In this document: positions 43,101 through 52,467 of the stretch, piece by piece
Layout of the letters: each line of letters starts with the position of its first letter
Position numbering within the stretch: the first letter of the stretch is position 1
DNA from: Cutibacterium namnetense
GTDB taxonomy: Bacteria > Actinomycetota > Actinomycetes > Propionibacteriales > Propionibacteriaceae
NCBI RefSeq assembly: GCF_001642025.1
Contig: NZ_LWHO01000003.1
Span: 535,279-599,278 of the forward strand
DNA: 64,000 nt
Direction of reading: 5' to 3'
Made by a program: the position numbers and the translations under genes
Notes under the pieces: model-generated
Told to the model about the DNA's origin: nothing
The model's input: only the letters and a program-made list of their open reading frames with translations
Database searches by the model: none

Positions 43101-43868
43101 ATGCATGTTGAACTTGATTGTCCTTGGACCTCGGTTTCAGGCGGGTTGCGCCTCCTCGCTCCGGATGGCCGCTCCTTCCGGCTACGCGGTGCGACGGCCA
43201 GCGCCGATGGGCGCGTCGATGTCCCAGCAGATGTTGCGCGTCATCTATATGAAGCGGGCGTAGCCACCGAACCCTGCGATCTTCGCGTGGCGGTCGTCAG
43301 CGATCATGGCTGCTCCGACGATCTGGTGCGAGGCCTTATCGCGCGACGCATCGATGTCGCAACGTGGGTAAAAGCGCCTGGCCCTACTAACACCCGCAAC
43401 CTTCGTCGCGTCAGTGGGCATACCAATCCTGACGTCCATGTCGTCGTTATCTGCCCCCGGACCCTCCTCGGAGGCCGTGACGTAGCTGAGCAATGTCATC
43501 GCGCGGCAATCCCGTCGGTCGTCGCATGGGGACGTCATCACTGGGCCGTACTCGGCCCCATCAACGATGGCAGCCCTGGATGCCAGCATTGTGCCGACAT
43601 GGCGATGGCCGCCCGCGACCCTGACTGGGTGGCGATGGCTCGCAGTATGACCGAAGGCAGCCACGACCCTGCGGTCACCGAGTGGCTCGTCAATCGGATC
43701 GAAAATGCTGCACTATCTATCCGCGATTCGACGGTCTCCCGTCAGCCGAAGACCTTCCATGTGCGCACCATTGCCGGCGAACGCAGCATTGAGGTGCCAG
43801 CCCAACCTGGATGTCACTGTTGGTTGTCCGAAGAGCCGTGCAACACCTTGATCAGATCAGCCGCGTAA
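43101..43868 (+). CDS. Orphan ocin-ThiF-like (TOMM cyclodehydratase-related) zinc-ribbon protein
   Basis: 255 residues. The second half has paired zinc ligands, Cys161-x2-Cys164 (SPGCQHC) and Cys238-x-Cys240 (PGCHCW), like the C-terminal zinc ribbon of E1/ThiF-like ocin proteins. The SVVAWGRHHWAVLGPINDG segment also resembles them. No GxGxxG adenylate loop is seen, so it is probably not a full E1-type enzyme. M. tuberculosis Rv3196, a protein of this kind, is likewise beside the DUF2342 gene. No peptide-precursor or YcaO gene is nearby. Its last 55 bp overlap uvrD2 tail to tail. Confidence 0.6.
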   Translation: MHVELDCPWTSVSGGLRLLAPDGRSFRLRGATASADGRVDVPADVARHLYEAGVATEPCDLRVAVVSDHGCSDDLVRGLIARRIDVATWVKAPGPTNTRNLRRVSGHTNPDVHVVVICPRTLLGGRDVAEQCHRAAIPSVVAWGRHHWAVLGPINDGSPGCQHCADMAMAARDPDWVAMARSMTEGSHDPAVTEWLVNRIENAALSIRDSTVSRQPKTFHVRTIAGERSIEVPAQPGCHCWLSEEPCNTLIRSAA

Positions 43869-45898
43869 AGATCGGCCTTGCGTCTACCAATTCCTGGAAC
43901 CTGCAACAAACCTTCCAAGGAATCAGGCCGTTTTTCCGCAACGCTCAGCAAGGTGGCGTCCGTGAGAATGACGAAGCCAGGCACTCGATCGGCTTGCGCG
44001 CGCTCCCTGCGCCAGTGCCGCAACCTCTCGACGAGATCTGGGTCGACCCCAACCTCGCAAGCAAGGTGATGGCCGAGTTTCCGGTCTCTGGCTGCGGTAA
44101 GCGCCTTGCCACATACCGAGCAGACAATGATCGTGGTACGACGTCTCCGACGATGTTCCCGGGGCCTATTCGTCACCTCCCCCGTGCCAGGCAGACCACG
44201 CAAGAATCGCGAGATCCCTTGCCGATCCCGATTCCCACCAGACCACGAGTACGAAACCCATAGGTCTCGTCGTGCCCGAGTCACACCAACATGCAATAAA
44301 CGACGTTCCGAAGCCATCTCAGCCGGAGCTTCAGCCATGACGAAGGGCACCATCGTGTCACTCATGCCATAAAGGGCTACGACATCCCATTCGAGCCCCT
44401 TGGATGCATGCAAGGTCGCCAGAGTAACGCCGTCGCCAACCGGTGCCTCCTGGGTGGCAGCCCGACGGGAAAACATGGCTGCCAGCCCTTCCAGCGTCGT
44501 CGTCCCATCGTTAACAACCGAGACCGCCAGGTCGTGCAGAACTTGCAACGATTCCCACCGCTGCCTGACATCGCCCTCTCCCTCGGGTGCGGTAGCCGAC
44601 CAGCCTTGAGCCGTGAGTATCCGATCAAAGGCTGGCACTGGATCAGCACCCGGCTCATCAGCAACAAGCCGGACCAAAGCGTCAAGGCTGCGTCGCACCT
44701 CAGCCCTCTCATAGAAACGCTCAGAACCCTTCACCAGATATGGAATGGACCTCTGGGCTAGCGCGGTCTCAAGATGGGCTGCCTGAGAATGAATCCGGTA
44801 CAAAACGGCAATCTCAGACCATGGGATTCCAGCAGCATGGCGCGACTCAACCCACATCGCTACAGCTGCAGCCTCGGAAGCATCGTCACCGAGAGCTTGA
44901 TAGACAGGCTCGGGGCCGGACCGCCCCCGCGAAACCAATGTAACTCCCCTGCCATGTTCCGGAGCCTCCGCTGGAGTCATACGGTTGACAAGAACTTCAT
45001 TGGCCAACCGAATAATCTCAGGAGTGGAGCGGTAGTTGCGAACCAAATCGATACGTTTAGCGCCAGGATGATCAGCAACGAAGTTGAGGAGGTAATCGGC
45101 TCGAGCACCCGCATAGGAGTGAATGGCCTGGTGCGGATCCCCTACGACGCATACGTCATTTCTATCGCCGAACCACAGTTCGAGCAACCGGTGTTGCAGC
45201 GGAGAGACATCCTGATATTCGTCAACAACGAAATGTTGGTACCGGGTCCGAATTTCCTCGGTGATGTCACGGTGCTGAACCAGTAATCCTACCGCGCATA
45301 ACAGAATATCGTCTAAATCGATAACGCAGCGTTCCCTCTTCACAGCCTCGTATCCGGCCAGGACACGCCCTACATCAGTTGCCGAGACCCCCGCCACAAC
45401 CCGGCCTTCCGCCCTGGCCAAAGACGCGTATTGATCAGTGGGCACATTCGAGACCTTTGCCCACGAGATTTCGGCGGACAAGTCACGCAGCAGCGCCTTG
45501 TCATTGCCCAGGCCAATGCGACGGGTTGCCTCCGCCACCATCGAGAAACGGGAATCACTCACCGGCGGCAATTCACAGTTATATGCGCGTGGCCAGAAAA
45601 ACTTGATCTGCCGCAGCGCCGCAGAATGAATAGTGCGAGCTTGCACACCAACAACCCCGAGATCGGCAAGTCGACCCTTCATTGTACCGGCTGCCTTGGT
45701 CGTGAAAGTGACCGCGAGGGTACGACGTGGATCGAGCTTTCCCGTCGCCGCACCGTAGGCGATGCGATGCGTAATAGCACGAGTCTTACCTGTCCCAGCA
45801 CCAGCTATGACACACACCGGAACATCGAAGGTCTTCGCAACCTTGACCTGTTCGGGATCCAGTGCCGCCAGAATCGTAGCTGCAGATCGGGTTCTCAC
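43814..45898 (-). CDS. uvrD2: ATP-dependent DNA helicase UvrD2 (with HRDC domain)
   Basis: Superfamily 1A 3'-5' helicase, 694 residues from the GTG at 45898; family homology begins at LDPEQVKVAKTF. Walker A IAGAGTGKT (31-39), Walker B FVVDEYQDVSPLQ, motif III VVGDPHQAIHSY, motif VI VGVTRARRDLW. A Cys pair (CSVCGKAL) and a further Cys follow, then a C-terminal HRDC domain (about 600-690, LLQVPGIGRRKADLY), as in mycobacterial UvrD2. A leaderless GTG start fits a -10 hexamer 7 nt upstream; upstream ATGs at 45910, 45919 and 45973 lack a ribosome site. The gene reads divergently from recC. Confidence 0.92.
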   Translation of the reverse strand: MRTRSAATILAALDPEQVKVAKTFDVPVCVIAGAGTGKTRAITHRIAYGAATGKLDPRRTLAVTFTTKAAGTMKGRLADLGVVGVQARTIHSAALRQIKFFWPRAYNCELPPVSDSRFSMVAEATRRIGLGNDKALLRDLSAEISWAKVSNVPTDQYASLARAEGRVVAGVSATDVGRVLAGYEAVKRERCVIDLDDILLCAVGLLVQHRDITEEIRTRYQHFVVDEYQDVSPLQHRLLELWFGDRNDVCVVGDPHQAIHSYAGARADYLLNFVADHPGAKRIDLVRNYRSTPEIIRLANEVLVNRMTPAEAPEHGRGVTLVSRGRSGPEPVYQALGDDASEAAAVAMWVESRHAAGIPWSEIAVLYRIHSQAAHLETALAQRSIPYLVKGSERFYERAEVRRSLDALVRLVADEPGADPVPAFDRILTAQGWSATAPEGEGDVRQRWESLQVLHDLAVSVVNDGTTTLEGLAAMFSRRAATQEAPVGDGVTLATLHASKGLEWDVVALYGMSDTMVPFVMAEAPAEMASERRLLHVGVTRARRDLWVSYSWSGGNRDRQGISRFLRGLPGTGEVTNRPREHRRRRRTTIIVCSVCGKALTAARDRKLGHHLACEVGVDPDLVERLRHWRRERAQADRVPGFVILTDATLLSVAEKRPDSLEGLLQVPGIGRRKADLYAADLIKVLHGSSDNQQ

Positions 45899-45905
45899 AG
45901 CGATC

Positions 45906-45928
45906 ACCATAAGACCCATGACCGACAG
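45906..45928 (-). promoter_or_regulatory. Putative PafBC-type (RecA-independent) DNA-damage promoter of uvrD2
   Basis: Minus strand CTGTCGGTC (45928-45920), 8 nt, then TATGGT (45911-45906), against the known RecA-NDp consensus TTGTCRGTG-N8-TAnnnT: 7 of 9 upstream positions, exact spacing and an exact -10. It predicts transcription starting at about 45899, i.e. at the GTG start codon. Confidence 0.6.
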
Positions 45929-46005
45929 CAATATGTCGCTGTGGTCATCGTGCATGTTCCGCTCATGTGCCACAGCTAGCCCATCAACCTGTCATGCCTT
46001 ACCCC

Positions 46006-46049
46006 TAGATTGACCACTCAGTTCGACTAGACTGACCACTCAGTTCGAC
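46006..46049. repeat. Two adjacent 22-bp direct repeats with TetR-like palindromes upstream of recC
   Basis: Units 46006-46027 and 46028-46049 abut exactly and differ at one base (TAGATTGACC versus TAGACTGACC, then CACTCAGTTCGAC). The second contains the palindrome ACTGA-CCAC-TCAGT, the first the same with one mismatch. The next bases form TCGAC-AGTAG-GTCGA (46045-46059). The array ends 32 nt before the recC ATG. Each unit also contains a TAGAYT -10-like hexamer. Confidence 0.75.
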
Positions 46050-46081
46050 AGTAGGTCGAGCTATCACGAGGAGGTGCGTCG

Positions 46082-49000
46082 ATGGCCGGTGTGGTGAAGG
46101 TCGTCCATTCCTGGCGCCACGTCAGTGACGCCGTCGTAGCAGCCTTATCGGAACCGATCACCGATCAATTCGTCCGGCCGACTCTGGTTACTCCCAGCAA
46201 TGCTCAGTCTCGGTCCCTGCTGCAATCCCTTGCTTGTCGCCGTGGAATCGCCGCCGGTATCGATGCAACGACACCGCAGGGGCTACGAGCGCGACTCGAG
46301 GAAGATCTCCTTGGAATTGAGCGGGAAACCGATCCGTGGCAGCCCGGGCCCCTCGCCCTGCGTATCTGCCGCCTCATTGAGACCAATCGCCCTGGCTTTG
46401 AGGTTGTTTCAGCTCATCTGGAGGCCAGCCGTCAACAGGGGGTGCCGCGCGCAGCATGGACAACTGCACGACAAGCCGCAGACGCGATCTGCGCACTAGC
46501 TCGCGACTCGCACGAGGTTTTGACTGCCTGGGCTGACGTTGCGTCCCCCACATCCCGTCGGGGCGACACTGACCTTGCAGGTGACCCGTTGGATCCGGCT
46601 CGTGCATGGTGGGCCCCGCTGTGGCGTGCCCTCCTCGCCGAGCCGTGCCACGTTCCTGATCCCGTGAGCCGGCACCAGCTCCTCGTTGACGCGATACTCA
46701 CTCAAGCACAGCCCGAGCCACCAATCGTGTGGTTTTCATCGACGGCCGTAGCTCAGCACGACGTGAGTTTAGCGGAGGCGTTGTCGGCATCACGTGATGT
46801 CACCATCGTCCATCTCGATCATGACGTTGATGACGCTGATCCGTGGCACACCTTTGACCGGGTGCGCTCTGCCACTACCGCGCGGTGGACATCGTCTGCT
46901 ATCCACACAGCACACAGCACTACGGATGCCCGCGGGGAGCTGCCGGCAGTCGAAATGCACGAGTGTCACGGAGCTGATCGCCAGGCCGAAGTAGTGCGCG
47001 ATGTGGTATGCGCCGCTCTCGCTGATTACCCAGCCTTAGAGCCCAGGGACATCGTCGTCATATGTTGCGGACGCCAAGACACCGCCGACCTTCTTTCTGC
47101 TGGGGCTTTAGCAGACATCGATCACCCCGCACATCAGTTACGGTTCACGCCCCCTCCGCAACGTGAACATGTTAATCCCGTCACTGAAGCGGTGACGACC
47201 GTCTTGGGCTTGGCCTCCTCACGTGCCACGGGACGAGACTTGCTCAGCCTGTGCGCCATGCCTGCGGTGCGGACTCGATTCGGATTCTCCGATGACGATC
47301 AGGAGGCCATTGAACGGTTGGTGAGCCAGGCCGACATCCGGTGGGGAGTTGACCCTGCCGCAAGGGAACAGGTAGGGCTGGGCCGGATCAGGCAATCGAC
47401 CTGGCTGGCTGGCATCGAAAGGATGCTTCTCGCCATCGCGATGTCGGCTACGCCACCAACCTATCTGGGGACAGTTACGCCGATTACTGACGTCGGATCA
47501 ACAACAATCCCCCTCGTCGGGAAACTCGCTGAACTCGTATCCCGCATGCGCAAGGCTTTTCTCGACACTGAAACACCTGCCTCGATTGCCACCTGGAAAA
47601 GCCGGGTTAACCAGATCGTAGACAACCTTACTGCTGCTCCAGCTGAGGCTCCTCGATCGGCGCTACAGACTATCGCCCTGCTGACGGGCCTGGAAGGCGT
47701 CGTAGAAGACAGGGAGTTTGACCGCCAGGAGATCATCGACCTCCTTAACTGGCTCTCAAACATCCCTCGTGAGCGGTACAGCTGGTTCGATGGATCGATT
47801 CAGGTGTGCCGTCCAGGTGAGCTTACCCCTGTCGACCACGAAGTCGTGATTGTCGTCGACCCCGATCAAGAAATCATTCATGCCGATCCCCTTCGAGGTT
47901 TGCGAGATCAAAGTCTCGATCCGGCTGTCAAAGCACGACAAGACCTTCTCGACACCGCTGTGTCGGCCAGAACCCTCCTGATCGTCGTAAGGCAGGCGCG
48001 TAGCCCTGTGAGTAACCTCCCCGTGCTGCCAGGCCCCTTTACGACAACCCTCTCCCAAGCTCTCGAGCTGCAGTCCGCAACACCGCGTCGCGTTGTTCAC
48101 GGTTTGCAACCATTCTCTGTCGATGAATTCTCTGATCACAGTGGCACCGCTTGGAGCGGATTCGACGACGCCGCGGCCGCAGCGGCACAGTGTCATGCTG
48201 GATCACGGCCTCGGCCTCGACGTGTCATCTTGCCCCCGGTGACCGAATTGCCTGAATCCCGGATGTCCCCTACTGATCTCACCCTCGCTCTGTCTCACCC
48301 GGCGCGAACGCTCTTACGAGCCCGGGCTGGGGCACCAGCTAGTGAAAGATCTACCGAGCTTCCGGTCGACCTGCCACTTGCACCCAGCGCATTGGACAAA
48401 TACTGGATACGCTCCCGGATCCTGGCTGATTTGGAACACGGTTGTCTGCCAGACGACGCGAGCAATGCCGAACGGCTCCGCGGCTCTACTCCTCCCGGAC
48501 ACCTGGGCCAACGTATCGTCACCAAGTTGGCTGACGAAGCGTCGGATATTTACCAGAAGGCCATTCGGCTCCGCGGTGACCAAGACGAGCAATTCATCGA
48601 AATTAACCTCGATCTCGATGGGGGCAACAGCCCCCAATTGCTATGGTCTGACGGACTCATTGTCGATCCCATGCATCCAGTTCACCTGCGCGGCCGAGTC
48701 GGTGTGAGAAACCATCAGATTGTCCACGCTGTCGCGTCCCGGGCGAATGCTAGACCGCTCCTCGGCCTGTGGGTCGATCTGCTTGCTGTGACCGTCGCAA
48801 CTGAGGAACCCGGGTGGTTTGGAGTCCTTGTCCCGAAGGGCGACCCCCTACCGATAGCTGCCCCAGCGCCTGGCGATGCTCGTGACATCCTGGCTGGACT
48901 CGCCCGAATCGCCTGGTGGAGCAACCAGCAACTCATCCCATTGCCTGTGAAAGTGGCACATGCGCTCGCCGGATTATCCCCCATGGCGAGTAGCGACTAC

Positions 49001-49231
49001 CGCACTGGAGCCAGCTCCCTCCAGGTGCAGTGGTCGCGGGAGCGGGATCCAAACTGGGCGGCATTTTTGGGGCCCGATGTGGGTGAGCTCAACGCCCGCT
49101 GCCATGAGTTAGGTACCACCTTGGAGGAACTGTCTGGATGGCTTTTCGATCCGATTAAGCTGGCGTCTAAAAGGATTAAGTCTTCGCAACCGATGTTGGC
49201 ACAGTTTTTGAATTCGGGGAGGATGGCATGA
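46082..49231 (+). CDS. recC: Exodeoxyribonuclease V gamma subunit (RecC)
   Basis: 1049 residues from the ATG at 46082, preceded by GAGGAGG. It has the RecC pattern: a degenerate helicase-like N-terminal half without a working Walker A, including the VTPSNAQSRSLLQSLACRRGIAAGI segment, then LPLAPSALDKYWIRSRILADLEHG and a C-terminal nuclease-like fold lacking the metal residues. Lengths near 1050 are usual for actinobacterial RecC. It overlaps recB by ATGA (49228-49231). With RecB and RecD it forms a bipolar helicase-nuclease that processes double-strand ends for RecA. Confidence 0.88.
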   Translation: MAGVVKVVHSWRHVSDAVVAALSEPITDQFVRPTLVTPSNAQSRSLLQSLACRRGIAAGIDATTPQGLRARLEEDLLGIERETDPWQPGPLALRICRLIETNRPGFEVVSAHLEASRQQGVPRAAWTTARQAADAICALARDSHEVLTAWADVASPTSRRGDTDLAGDPLDPARAWWAPLWRALLAEPCHVPDPVSRHQLLVDAILTQAQPEPPIVWFSSTAVAQHDVSLAEALSASRDVTIVHLDHDVDDADPWHTFDRVRSATTARWTSSAIHTAHSTTDARGELPAVEMHECHGADRQAEVVRDVVCAALADYPALEPRDIVVICCGRQDTADLLSAGALADIDHPAHQLRFTPPPQREHVNPVTEAVTTVLGLASSRATGRDLLSLCAMPAVRTRFGFSDDDQEAIERLVSQADIRWGVDPAAREQVGLGRIRQSTWLAGIERMLLAIAMSATPPTYLGTVTPITDVGSTTIPLVGKLAELVSRMRKAFLDTETPASIATWKSRVNQIVDNLTAAPAEAPRSALQTIALLTGLEGVVEDREFDRQEIIDLLNWLSNIPRERYSWFDGSIQVCRPGELTPVDHEVVIVVDPDQEIIHADPLRGLRDQSLDPAVKARQDLLDTAVSARTLLIVVRQARSPVSNLPVLPGPFTTTLSQALELQSATPRRVVHGLQPFSVDEFSDHSGTAWSGFDDAAAAAAQCHAGSRPRPRRVILPPVTELPESRMSPTDLTLALSHPARTLLRARAGAPASERSTELPVDLPLAPSALDKYWIRSRILADLEHGCLPDDASNAERLRGSTPPGHLGQRIVTKLADEASDIYQKAIRLRGDQDEQFIEINLDLDGGNSPQLLWSDGLIVDPMHPVHLRGRVGVRNHQIVHAVASRANARPLLGLWVDLLAVTVATEEPGWFGVLVPKGDPLPIAAPAPGDARDILAGLARIAWWSNQQLIPLPVKVAHALAGLSPMASSDYRTGASSLQVQWSRERDPNWAAFLGPDVGELNARCHELGTTLEELSGWLFDPIKLASKRIKSSQPMLAQFLNSGRMA

Positions 49232-52200
49232 CCACCGAGGCCTCCTTTGACATTACTAAACCGCTGCCGCAAGGGACCGTCCTGCTGGCAGCAAGCGCCG
49301 GGACTGGAAAGACATGGACCATCTCAGCGGTGTGCGCGAAAGCTATCGCCACTGGCATGGTTCACATGGAGAACCTCCTTCTGGTGACCTTCAACCGATC
49401 AGCTGCCCGTGAGTTGCACGGACGAGTCTACGAGCGTCTTCTTAACACCCGCTTGCTGCTAGCAGGCTCCCGAGAGCCTTCTGACCCCTGCGATGAGTCG
49501 CTACTCGAACTTGGGCGGGAAGGACTCGCACGTGTGGAATCTGCTCTCGACACCTTCGACAGAGCGGTGATCACTACCACCCACGAATTCGCGTCCCGAA
49601 TGCTTGTGGAGTTAGGAGCGTTGTCAGACCACGACCCGTCCTCAGCACTGATGACTGATCTCACCCCCCTAGCAACCGAGGTATCCGATGACCACTACCT
49701 GGCCCAATATCTCGACTGTGACTGGCCGCCCTCAGTGCACGAAAAACGCAAGCTATCTCGAGACGTCGCGGTGAAATACGGCGAAGTCCCGATCTCCTCC
49801 GAGGAGGGCGCAGAGACGTCCTCGCAAGACGTGCTGTGGGCTCAGTCAGTACGAGAAGACGTTCGAAGGCGCTCCAAATCACGGGCAGTTCATACCTTCG
49901 ACGATCTTATTGGCGATCTTGTCGGGGCTCTTCGTGACCCGTACCGTGGCCCGCTAGCTTGCGCAACACTTGCTCACCGGTTTGAACTCGTCATGGTTGA
50001 CGAGTTTCAAGACACTGATCCCCTGCAATGGGAAATACTGCGGCGAGCCTTCCATGGCCACAGCAACCTTTGGCTGATTGGAGACCCAAAGCAGTCGATC
50101 TATGCCTTCCGAGGGGCTGACGTCCACGCTTACCAAGACGCGGCCCGATCTGCCAGCCATGTCCTCCATCTCGACGTCAACTACCGAGCTGATAAGCCCA
50201 TCGTCGAGGCCGTTAATACTCTTTTTGGCAACGCCCAGCTGGGCCACGGTGTCCCAATGGAACCGGTAACAGCCCATCATCAGGAATCTCGAATTAAGAC
50301 AGCGGCCACCGATGGACCGCGCTACCACTGGTCTCAACCTTTCCAGATCCGCTGCCTCCAAGCCCCTGCCGACGCGCAGCAGGATACGGCGGACTCCGAT
50401 CAATTCGTCGCTGAAGACCTCGTTAATCAGGTAGTCATGATGCTCGAGGGCGGAACGGTCATTGCCGATGACGACGATGAGGAACGGCCACTTTGCCCCA
50501 ACGACATCGCGATCCTGGTGCGAACACGTCGCAGGGGTGCCGAACTTGCGACGGCGCTATCACAGGCCCATCAGCCTGCAGTATTCTCTGGCGCCTCACC
50601 GGTGTGGTCATCTCAAGCGACCGAAGATCTCATAACCTTGCTCGAGGCTCTCGAGAATACCGATGAGAGGCTGCGAACCAGGCTGTACCTGTCTGACCTC
50701 ATCGGTGCAACGCCAGCCGATTTGGCAGTATCCGATTCGCGGGTGCGCTCTGATCTGGCGATTGACCTGGCTCGCTGGTCGAGTACCTGGACGATGACGG
50801 GGGTGTGGGGAACGGTTGAGGCTGCTCTTCACCGCCCCGGTGTGTTGGTGCGTCTGGTGAGCATGGCAGGAGGTGAGCGATACGTCACCGATCTGCGTCA
50901 GGTGGCACAAAAAGCGCATGTTGCGGCCTGTGAAGGAAGATTGACGGCGGCGGCAACCGCAGCGTGGATCCGCGAGCAACAGCAGCTACCGGGAGACGAC
51001 GACCCCCGTCGCCTTGATAGTGACCAACAGGCTGTTAGGGTCATGACCATCCATGAGGCAAAAGGGCTGGGATTCCCCGTCGTGTTATTGCCTGACATTG
51101 CCGACGGATGGGCGCCGAGAAAGAGCGCCAGTGGTCCGATCGTGTGGCACGACGGGCAACGGCGCGTGTTGAGCATCAGTTCGCAGGCAACCGATCGTTC
51201 CATAGCACTCGAGAGCCACGAAGAGGACGAGCGGGGCGAGAACCTTCGCCTGCTATATGTCGCCCTCACCCGCGCCCGATCTGCTGTACGGCTATGGTGG
51301 TCTCCTTGCAATCGGCGAAATCAGTGGTCCGCCTTCCAACGCCTCGTCGAGATGGACCGTACGACGGGCGAGCTTGGCCTTGGCACTGCCAAGACCAACC
51401 CGGGAACTCTCCCCTGGCTCAACTCCGGACCGATTGCAACAGCAATAGCTCCGGCTAACCAGAAGCTCCTTACCCGAACGGTCAGCGCCCAGGCTCGTGC
51501 CTACGCTAACCCCAGGACGCTAACGCGACCACTCGACACCGCGTTTGTCCGAACTTCATATTCAGGGCTGACGGCCAACCTCCACACAGCTGCAGCGGCA
51601 CCTACGACTAACACCCTCATCGACGAACCCGTTGACGGCGAGTCTGTCGATGACACGACCCCCGGTCTGTGTGGGTTGCCCGGAGGAACCTCCTTCGGCA
51701 CCCTGGTTCACACGGTCCTTGAATACATCGACACCACGGCTGCCGACCTCTCCGGTGAGGTACTTTCAATCACCCGTAGAACCCTTCGCACATCGCCTCT
51801 ACCAGACGTTCCATCAGCTGAGCTCGCCACCGGTTTGGAGCAAGTACTTCATAGTGATCTCGGGCCCTTGGCCCCGGGAATGACTCTGGCAGATTTTTCC
51901 CCGGCGGATCGACTGGCAGAGATGAATTTCGAACTTGCCATGACCCAATCCGGACAATCGGCAACTATCACAGATTTAGCGTCTCTCCTCTGCGATCCGG
52001 GCCTGGTGCCACCCGAGGACCCCATCAGCGGCTACGGCGAAATACTTGCTCACGTCCCCAATGGTGACAAAGCGCTGCGCGGCTTCCTCACGGGTTCGAT
52101 CGATGCGGTTCTGAGGCGACCCGATGGTCGTCATCTAGTTGTCGATTACAAAACGAATCGGATTCCTGGAGTCCACAGGCTCAGTCCTCATATGTATGAC

Positions 52201-52467
52201 GTACGCGCGATGAGGGCCATGATGTTCAGCTCTCACTACCCACTGCAAGGATTGTTGTATTCGGCTGCCTTGCATCGATTCCTCGCATCGAGCCTGCCTG
52301 GGTACGACCCTGCAACCCATCTCGGCCCTATCGGCTACCTTTTTGTTCGAGGTATGGCTGATCGTCCAGTACCCGACGGCGAGATGCCCGACGGAGTTTT
52401 TACCTGGCATCCGAAGCCTGAACTCATTGAGGCGATCAGCGAGCGATTGGGAGGTCTCCATGACTGA
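49228..52467 (+). CDS. recB: Exodeoxyribonuclease V beta subunit (RecB)
   Basis: 1079-residue 3'-5' helicase plus nuclease. Walker A LLAASAGTGKTWTISAV (residues about 18-34), motif II LVMVDEFQDTDPLQWEIL, motif III WLIGDPKQSIYAFRGADV, motif V VMTIHEAKGLGFPVVLLPD, motif VI LLYVALTRARSAVRLWW. The C-terminal nuclease has HTVLEYIDT, DAVLRR and VVDYKTNR (about 970-977), then YPLQGLLYSAAL. No Cys cluster for an Fe-S site is seen, as expected for RecB. It overlaps recC by 4 nt and recD by 8 nt. Confidence 0.93.
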   Translation: MTTEASFDITKPLPQGTVLLAASAGTGKTWTISAVCAKAIATGMVHMENLLLVTFNRSAARELHGRVYERLLNTRLLLAGSREPSDPCDESLLELGREGLARVESALDTFDRAVITTTHEFASRMLVELGALSDHDPSSALMTDLTPLATEVSDDHYLAQYLDCDWPPSVHEKRKLSRDVAVKYGEVPISSEEGAETSSQDVLWAQSVREDVRRRSKSRAVHTFDDLIGDLVGALRDPYRGPLACATLAHRFELVMVDEFQDTDPLQWEILRRAFHGHSNLWLIGDPKQSIYAFRGADVHAYQDAARSASHVLHLDVNYRADKPIVEAVNTLFGNAQLGHGVPMEPVTAHHQESRIKTAATDGPRYHWSQPFQIRCLQAPADAQQDTADSDQFVAEDLVNQVVMMLEGGTVIADDDDEERPLCPNDIAILVRTRRRGAELATALSQAHQPAVFSGASPVWSSQATEDLITLLEALENTDERLRTRLYLSDLIGATPADLAVSDSRVRSDLAIDLARWSSTWTMTGVWGTVEAALHRPGVLVRLVSMAGGERYVTDLRQVAQKAHVAACEGRLTAAATAAWIREQQQLPGDDDPRRLDSDQQAVRVMTIHEAKGLGFPVVLLPDIADGWAPRKSASGPIVWHDGQRRVLSISSQATDRSIALESHEEDERGENLRLLYVALTRARSAVRLWWSPCNRRNQWSAFQRLVEMDRTTGELGLGTAKTNPGTLPWLNSGPIATAIAPANQKLLTRTVSAQARAYANPRTLTRPLDTAFVRTSYSGLTANLHTAAAAPTTNTLIDEPVDGESVDDTTPGLCGLPGGTSFGTLVHTVLEYIDTTAADLSGEVLSITRRTLRTSPLPDVPSAELATGLEQVLHSDLGPLAPGMTLADFSPADRLAEMNFELAMTQSGQSATITDLASLLCDPGLVPPEDPISGYGEILAHVPNGDKALRGFLTGSIDAVLRRPDGRHLVVDYKTNRIPGVHRLSPHMYDVRAMRAMMFSSHYPLQGLLYSAALHRFLASSLPGYDPATHLGPIGYLFVRGMADRPVPDGEMPDGVFTWHPKPELIEAISERLGGLHD

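Noticed and set aside
46020-46030. LexA/SOS box at the TTCGA of the recC repeats
   Set aside because: Only a half site is present; the actinobacterial box needs an inverted second half at the right spacing.
46045-46067. PafBC-like promoter directly before recC (TCGACAGTA-N8-TATCAC)
   Set aside because: Spacing fits but the -10 lacks the final T, and the predicted start would fall inside the recC ribosome site.
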